From NCBI GenBank assembly GCA_947500585.1, contig CANMSN010000002.1, forward strand, positions 1-64,000: a DNA stretch of 64,000 nt, given 5' to 3'. The position numbers and the translations under genes are program-made. This DNA comes from an uncultured Flavobacteriaceae bacterium (GTDB lineage: Bacteria; Bacteroidota; Bacteroidia; Flavobacteriales; Flavobacteriaceae). Below the pieces are notes generated by a model. That model made no database searches, was not told where the DNA came from, and worked only from the letters and a program-made list of their open reading frames with translations. Position 1 is the first letter of the stretch, and the number at the start of each line of letters is the position of its first letter. Positions 59,309 through 64,000 of this stretch are shown here, one piece after another.

Positions 59309-62209
59309 ATGTCAACTCAAAAACGTCTTTTTCTAGTAGATGCTTACGCTTTAATTTTTCGTGGCTACTATGCCTTTATAAAAAACCCAAGAATTAATTC
59401 CAAAGGAGAAGATACTTCAGCTATTATGGGGTTTATGAATTCACTTTTAGACGTTATAAAACGAGAACGACCAGATCATTTGGCCGTTTGTTTTGATAAA
59501 GGTGGGAGTACAGATCGTGTTGAAATGTATGAAGACTACAAAGCCAATAGAGATGAAACTCCTGAGGGTATAAAAACTGCCATTCCATACATCTATGAAA
59601 TTTTAAAAGCCATGCATATTCCCATTATGGTAAAGGAAGGCTATGAAGCCGATGATGTGATAGGCACCCTTTCTCGTCAAGCGGAAAAAGAAGGCTATAA
59701 AACCTATATGGTTACTCCAGATAAAGATTTTGCACAACTCGTTACCGAAAATATTTTTATGTATCGTCCTGTTTTTGGTGGTGGTTACGAAACTTGGGGA
59801 ATTCCTGAAGTGCAAAAGAAATTTGAAGTAACCGACCCTATGCAAGTCATCGATTTTCTGGGCATGATGGGAGACTCGTCTGATAACATCCCCGGACTTC
59901 CTGGTGTGGGCGAAAAAACAGCCAAGAAATTTATTCAAGAGTTTGGAAGTATGGAAAATCTCCTCGCCAATACCGATAAATTGAAAGGTAAAATGCGTGA
60001 AAAAGTAGAAGCTGCAAAAGAATTAGGCATGCTTTCAAAACAACTGGCAACCATTATGCTCGATGTTCCTGTAACCTTTAATGCTAAAGATTTTGAACTA
60101 GACCATCCAGATATTGAAAAAGTAAAAGAAATTTTTCAAGAGTTAGAATTTAGACGGCTTACAGATAACTTTTTAAAAGCTTTCCCTTCGGAAACAGAAA
60201 CACCAGAAGCCACGTCAACCAATACTGATACGCCAACTGAAACTAAACCAACGCCTAAAGAACAAAAATCGGCTGGTGCGGGGCAATTTTCGTTATTTGG
60301 TACTTCGACTACGCTCAGCAACCCAAATTCGACTTCGCTCAGCAACCCAAATAGCAACACAGAAACTGAGCATGGTCTAAACTCAGAATTTACTAGAAAA
60401 ACAGCCGAAAGCAATTCACATTTTTATCAAAGTGTTGCGTCTGGAATGGCTACTAAATTGTTTATCAAAAATTTAATGAATCAAACTTCAGTATGTTTTG
60501 ATACGGAAACGACAGGTTTAAATCCGTTAACTGCTGAATTAGTAGGAATTGCATTTTCTTGGGAAATTGGTAAAGGGTTTTATTTACCGTTTCCAGAAAA
60601 TCGTGATGAAGCTCAAGAACTCATTGAGCAATTACGTCCGTTTTTTGAAAGTGAAACGATTGAAAAAATTGGTCAAAATTTAAAGTATGATATTAAAGTT
60701 TTAGCAAAATATAAAGTTGATGTAAAAGGGAAATTATTTGATACCATGTTAGCGCATTATTTGATAAACCCTGATATGCGACATAACATGGATGTTTTGG
60801 CGGAAACGTATTTAAATTACACGCCTATATCTATAACAGAATTAATTGGTAAAAAAGGAAAGAATCAATTATCAATGCGAGATGTTCCGTTAGAAAAACA
60901 AACCGAATATGCCGTTGAAGATGCAGATATTACTTTGCAGCTAAAAGAACACTTTCAAAACGAATTAGGCGAAGCCAATACACAAAAACTGTTTGATGAT
61001 ATTGAAATTCCGCTACTTCGTGTTTTAGCTGCTATGGAATTGGAAGGTATTAATTTAGATAAAAAATTCTTGAATGCTTTATCTGAAGAATTAAATAACG
61101 ATATTTCAACTCTTGAAAAAAGTATTTATGAAGCCGCTGGCGAAGAATTTAATATTGCGTCTCCAAAACAATTGGGAATTATTCTCTTTGAAAAACTAAA
61201 ACTGGTTGATAAACCTAAAAAAACCAAAACTGGTCAATATGCTACTGGCGAAGATATTTTAAGTTACTTAGCCAAAGACCATGAGATTATTCAGCAAATA
61301 TTAGATTTTAGAGGTTTATCAAAACTCAAAAGTACCTATGTTGACGCTTTACCTTTGCAGGTTGAGCCATCGACTGGTCGTGTGCATACCGATTATATGC
61401 AAACGGTTGCTGCAACTGGTCGTTTGAGTAGTAATAATCCGAATCTTCAAAATATTCCTATTCGAACCGAACGGGGTCGTCAAGTACGTAAAGCGTTTGT
61501 TCCCAGAGATGAAGATTACATACTTTTAGCTGCCGATTACTCGCAAATAGAACTCCGCATTATTGCTGCTTTAAGCAAAGAAGAAACCATGATTGAAGCT
61601 TTTAAAAACGGGGAAGATATTCATGCCTCTACTGCTTCAAAAGTATTTAATGTGCCTTTAAATGAAGTGACTCGCGAACAACGTAGCAATGCGAAAACCG
61701 TAAACTTCGGCATTATTTATGGGGTTTCGGCTTTTGGGTTAAGTAACCAAACCGATTTATCTAGAAGTGAATCTAAAGAACTTATTGACACCTATTACGC
61801 AACCTATCCAAAATTGCGTGCTTACATGAGTGAGCAAGTTGATTTTGCACGTGATAATGGTTATGTACAAACCGTTTTGGGGCGTCGCCGTTATTTAAAA
61901 GATATTAATTCTAGAAATGCGGTTGTTCGTGGCGCAGCAGAACGTAATGCAGTAAATGCTCCAATTCAAGGTAGTGCTGCCGATATTATTAAAATTGCCA
62001 TGATTAATATTTATAATAAACTTCAAGAAGGCAATTTTAGAACCAAAATACTTTTACAAGTGCATGATGAATTGGTTTTTGATGTTTACAAACCAGAACT
62101 CGAAAGCATCAAAACTTTAGTAAAAACTAAAATGGAAAATGCTTTTAAAATGGATGTACCTTTGGATGTTGAGTTGGATACTGGTTTGAATTGGTTGGAG
62201 GCGCATTAA
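59309..62209 (+). CDS. polA: DNA polymerase I
   Basis: The 966-residue enzyme fills gaps and removes RNA primers. The 5'-3' exonuclease domain (about 1–290) has FLVDAYALIFRGYYAF, YEADDVIGTL and GVGEKTAKKFI. The 3'-5' proofreading domain (about 390–575) keeps its metal ligands (CFDTETTGLN, YDIKVL, AVEDADITLQL) and so looks active. The polymerase domain (about 600–966) has motif A DYSQIELRIIAAL, motif B RSNAKTVNFGIIYGVSAFG and motif C QVHDELVFDV. In the linker between exonuclease domains (residues about 332–347) two copies of a dispersed repeat are translated in frame as STTLSNPN and STSLSNPN. The gene is transcribed alone and converges with the CHAT gene. Confidence 0.97.
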   Translation: MSTQKRLFLVDAYALIFRGYYAFIKNPRINSKGEDTSAIMGFMNSLLDVIKRERPDHLAVCFDKGGSTDRVEMYEDYKANRDETPEGIKTAIPYIYEILKAMHIPIMVKEGYEADDVIGTLSRQAEKEGYKTYMVTPDKDFAQLVTENIFMYRPVFGGGYETWGIPEVQKKFEVTDPMQVIDFLGMMGDSSDNIPGLPGVGEKTAKKFIQEFGSMENLLANTDKLKGKMREKVEAAKELGMLSKQLATIMLDVPVTFNAKDFELDHPDIEKVKEIFQELEFRRLTDNFLKAFPSETETPEATSTNTDTPTETKPTPKEQKSAGAGQFSLFGTSTTLSNPNSTSLSNPNSNTETEHGLNSEFTRKTAESNSHFYQSVASGMATKLFIKNLMNQTSVCFDTETTGLNPLTAELVGIAFSWEIGKGFYLPFPENRDEAQELIEQLRPFFESETIEKIGQNLKYDIKVLAKYKVDVKGKLFDTMLAHYLINPDMRHNMDVLAETYLNYTPISITELIGKKGKNQLSMRDVPLEKQTEYAVEDADITLQLKEHFQNELGEANTQKLFDDIEIPLLRVLAAMELEGINLDKKFLNALSEELNNDISTLEKSIYEAAGEEFNIASPKQLGIILFEKLKLVDKPKKTKTGQYATGEDILSYLAKDHEIIQQILDFRGLSKLKSTYVDALPLQVEPSTGRVHTDYMQTVAATGRLSSNNPNLQNIPIRTERGRQVRKAFVPRDEDYILLAADYSQIELRIIAALSKEETMIEAFKNGEDIHASTASKVFNVPLNEVTREQRSNAKTVNFGIIYGVSAFGLSNQTDLSRSESKELIDTYYATYPKLRAYMSEQVDFARDNGYVQTVLGRRRYLKDINSRNAVVRGAAERNAVNAPIQGSAADIIKIAMINIYNKLQEGNFRTKILLQVHDELVFDVYKPELESIKTLVKTKMENAFKMDVPLDVELDTGLNWLEAH
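60304..60351 (+). repeat. Dispersed small repeat, copies 5 and 6, in tandem inside polA
   Basis: Two adjacent 24-bp units, TTCGACTWCGCTCAGCAACC plus CAAA, keep the reading frame and encode eight residues each. The core is that of the intergenic copies at 3723 and 37698. They lie in the inter-domain linker, where extra residues are tolerable. Confidence 0.9.
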
Positions 62210-62225
62210 TATATATAAAACAGTT

Positions 62226-64000
62226 TTAGTTCTTCTTTTTTGTCACTAAGAGTACAACTAGAGAAAGAATTACTAACGTAACCAAAATAACATAAAGTAA
62301 ATTTAAATTAGACGTTGAAAGTATAGGAGTATCATCACCATAAAGCACAAAGCCTCCCCAATAGTAAGGGTGTTTTAATTTATTACTAGATGTGGTTTTA
62401 AAATAATCCTGTTTTGCATATTTTAAAGCTTCTGATTTTGTTTTCCCTTTTTTTAGATACTCGTAAAACGAAATCATAATACTACTAGTTGTTTTATCTG
62501 GCACTTCCCACAAACTAGCTATTGTTGCTTTGGTTCCTGCAAAATTTAAGGCTCGTTGTAATGATACCATACCAGAGGCCTCATCTACCTTACCAATACC
62601 TGTATTACATGCACTCAATACAGCTAACTCATTTGGAATTTTTAAGCCATACAACTCTTCCAAATAAAGCTTTTCATTGTTTGAAAAACTAAAGTAACTA
62701 AATTCTGGATTGTTCTCGTCAATAGTCGCATGCATAGCCATATGCAAAACAGTGCTTTCTGATTTACGACTTATAAATTGTTCTTTTGTAGCCTGCTTTC
62801 CTGTGAATGATACTACAGTAAATAGTTTTTCTATAGCTTTGGCTTCTTTCTGTGCGCCTTCTAAGTAATATGGGCCGCTTCTGGTGGCATACTGATTTTT
62901 ACCGCCCAAATATTCCGGAGCAAAAATAGACACAGCTGTTTTCATCTTTTTATCAACAAAATTATCATTATTGATAAACGCAAATCGAAGATGTGAAGAG
63001 TATCTGATAGCTTTGCTTTCTATAAGATAACTATTGTTGTAAATTAATGTTTCAAAAGGCAGATGATATATTGGGCTGTCTGGAATAACCGTTAGCGTTT
63101 TATATTTAAAAGAAGATTCTGGCAATAATAGTTTTGTTAATGAATCGTCAAGTTGTAATGCTTTATTTGGTGTTCTAATTTGTTTTAAATGGTTAACAAG
63201 TAACTTGTTTTGTTCACTTCCCCAAATATGTAATTTCCACTCAATAGTATCCTTACTAATTTGGAAAACTGCAAACTCATCTTTAAAAAACATAAACTTC
63301 AATACCATTTCATCTATTGGAATTTTATTTTGAAACCTATTAATATCAAAATTGTCTTGGGTAAAATTTGCCAATTTAGGATACTCTAATTCTAATTGCC
63401 TTTGATGTTCTAATATGGCATTATTTATAGAATCAATTTGTTTTAGTTTTAGTTGCTTTTTTGCATGAACCAATTGTTTTCTTAATTCAAAATCAATTTG
63501 CTCTAAAGAATCTATAACTGGAAGTAACACTACATTACGACTTTGAATAAATTTTTTCCAAGCCAAACGGTTTTGTATGTTTTCAATCTGACTTAGTTGC
63601 TTTTTCTGTAGACAATTATACTTTATTAAATTTTTTACAATGGTTTTAAAACAATTTTGGAGTCTTTTATTAAGAGGTTGATCTTTATAAGTATTTAAAA
63701 ACTGCTGAAATGCTAAGGTATAAACTAATGATAATTCAGTTTTTTTAACTTCTTCTGTCATCGATGATCTATCAATAACTTTATTAGCAATTGAAAGCAA
63801 TAAGTACACATCTTCTAGTTTAAGACCCGGCTCAAAATTAGAATAGTCTGATTTTAAAGGTTCAGTTCCTAAATGAATTCTTTCTATTCCCTTTTTCACC
63901 CAAATCCTACCTTCTTCAATATTACCCATGGAGAAGCATATTTGAGCTTTTTGAACCAAGAAATTAACATATCTATTATGACTTTCTCCTGCTTCATCAA
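62226..64000 (-). CDS. TPR–CHAT protease-like protein (5' end outside the window)
   Basis: The reading frame is open to the window edge (…DEAGESHNRYVNFLVQK…), so the true start is beyond it. The visible 591 codons contain TPR-like and coiled helical segments (AQICFSMGNIEEGRIWVKKG; KKQLKLKQIDSINNAILEHQ). A CHAT domain follows in the C-terminal part, with the caspase-like dyad present: histidine in LHMAMHATI and cysteine in VLSACNTGIGK. The downstream ASGMVSLQRALNFAGT and SLWEVPD blocks are present too. One membrane helix ends the chain (LLYVILVTLVILSLVVLLV). CHAT proteins include separase-like proteases activated in defence or signalling; TPR–CHAT proteins with a C-terminal helix are frequent in Bacteroidota and mostly uncharacterised. 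Partner and substrate are unknown. Confidence 0.85.
   Translation of the reverse strand, partial: DEAGESHNRYVNFLVQKAQICFSMGNIEEGRIWVKKGIERIHLGTEPLKSDYSNFEPGLKLEDVYLLLSIANKVIDRSSMTEEVKKTELSLVYTLAFQQFLNTYKDQPLNKRLQNCFKTIVKNLIKYNCLQKKQLSQIENIQNRLAWKKFIQSRNVVLLPVIDSLEQIDFELRKQLVHAKKQLKLKQIDSINNAILEHQRQLELEYPKLANFTQDNFDINRFQNKIPIDEMVLKFMFFKDEFAVFQISKDTIEWKLHIWGSEQNKLLVNHLKQIRTPNKALQLDDSLTKLLLPESSFKYKTLTVIPDSPIYHLPFETLIYNNSYLIESKAIRYSSHLRFAFINNDNFVDKKMKTAVSIFAPEYLGGKNQYATRSGPYYLEGAQKEAKAIEKLFTVVSFTGKQATKEQFISRKSESTVLHMAMHATIDENNPEFSYFSFSNNEKLYLEELYGLKIPNELAVLSACNTGIGKVDEASGMVSLQRALNFAGTKATIASLWEVPDKTTSSIMISFYEYLKKGKTKSEALKYAKQDYFKTTSSNKLKHPYYWGGFVLYGDDTPILSTSNLNLLYVILVTLVILSLVVLLVTKKKN

Noticed and set aside
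60303-60347. CRISPR array
   Set aside because: Only two adjacent units with no spacer, inside a coding region; the other copies are scattered singly.
60304-60351. Possible frameshift or assembly error in polA at the repeat
   Set aside because: Both 24-bp units keep the frame and the downstream exonuclease and polymerase motifs are intact.
63957-63959. TTG as the start codon of the CHAT gene
   Set aside because: The frame remains open with TPR-like sequence to the window edge, so the gene is simply cut off.

Overview
The window is a contiguous chromosomal segment of a low-GC Flavobacteriaceae bacterium (phylum Bacteroidota). The evidence is the set of lineage-specific genes: SprA and RemB (gliding and type IX secretion), a PorP/SprF–OmpA–type B CTD adhesin operon, an alternative complex III plus cytochrome oxidase operon, DUF2723, and promoters of the Bacteroidota form TTTG-N19/20-TAnnTTTG. 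The sequence alone does not fix the genus. I see no CRISPR array, rRNA, integrase, transposase or phage gene.

Layout. From 0.1 to 42.2 kb almost everything is on the minus strand. (1) 0.1–17.8 kb: a gamma-carbonic-anhydrase-like protein, remB, two tonB paralogues, vanZ-like, gcvH, the giant sprA directly behind ruvA, a malic enzyme (maeB), queG and ruvB. (2) 18–25.1 kb: a three-gene surface operon (adhesin, PorP/SprF, OmpA/PD40 protein). (3) 25.3–37.1 kb: actABCDEF followed by cytochrome oxidase subunits II and I, which together form a quinol-to-oxygen respiratory supercomplex. (4) 37.2–42.3 kb: a SPOR protein, then rimP-nusA-infB with a terminator-like hairpin in its leader. (5) 42.3–42.9 kb: a scarred interval with a truncated universal-stress-protein gene, a duplicated tRNA 3' end plus terminator, and an intact tRNA-Gln(UUG). 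(6) 43–48.8 kb: DUF2723 glycosyltransferase-like protein, polysaccharide deacetylase, a cysteine-less thioredoxin-fold protein and a metallophosphoesterase. (7) 48.9–59.0 kb: an accessory envelope locus. (8) 59.3–64 kb: polA, then the C-terminal part of a TPR–CHAT protein that runs off the window.

The most interesting part is the 48.9–59 kb locus. It holds a TPR sensor kinase and response regulator, two exported CsgG/FlgO-like proteins, a transmembrane protein of unknown role, a VWA lipoprotein with an intact metal site, three further lipoproteins, a small membrane protein and an extended YidD. The two CsgG/FlgO-like genes share the same 16-bp inverted repeat in opposite orientation. In both cases it lies exactly 21 nt upstream of a -7-like box (TAAGTTTA or TAGGTTTG). 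One of the two sites sits directly behind the response-regulator gene. I read this as a small two-component regulon for an envelope system that I cannot match to a named one.

A second theme is small dispersed repeats. A CTTCGACTnCGCTCAG element occurs at six places, including in the loop of a terminator and twice in frame inside polA. Two palindromic repeats flank the start of queG, and one is translated as part of that protein.
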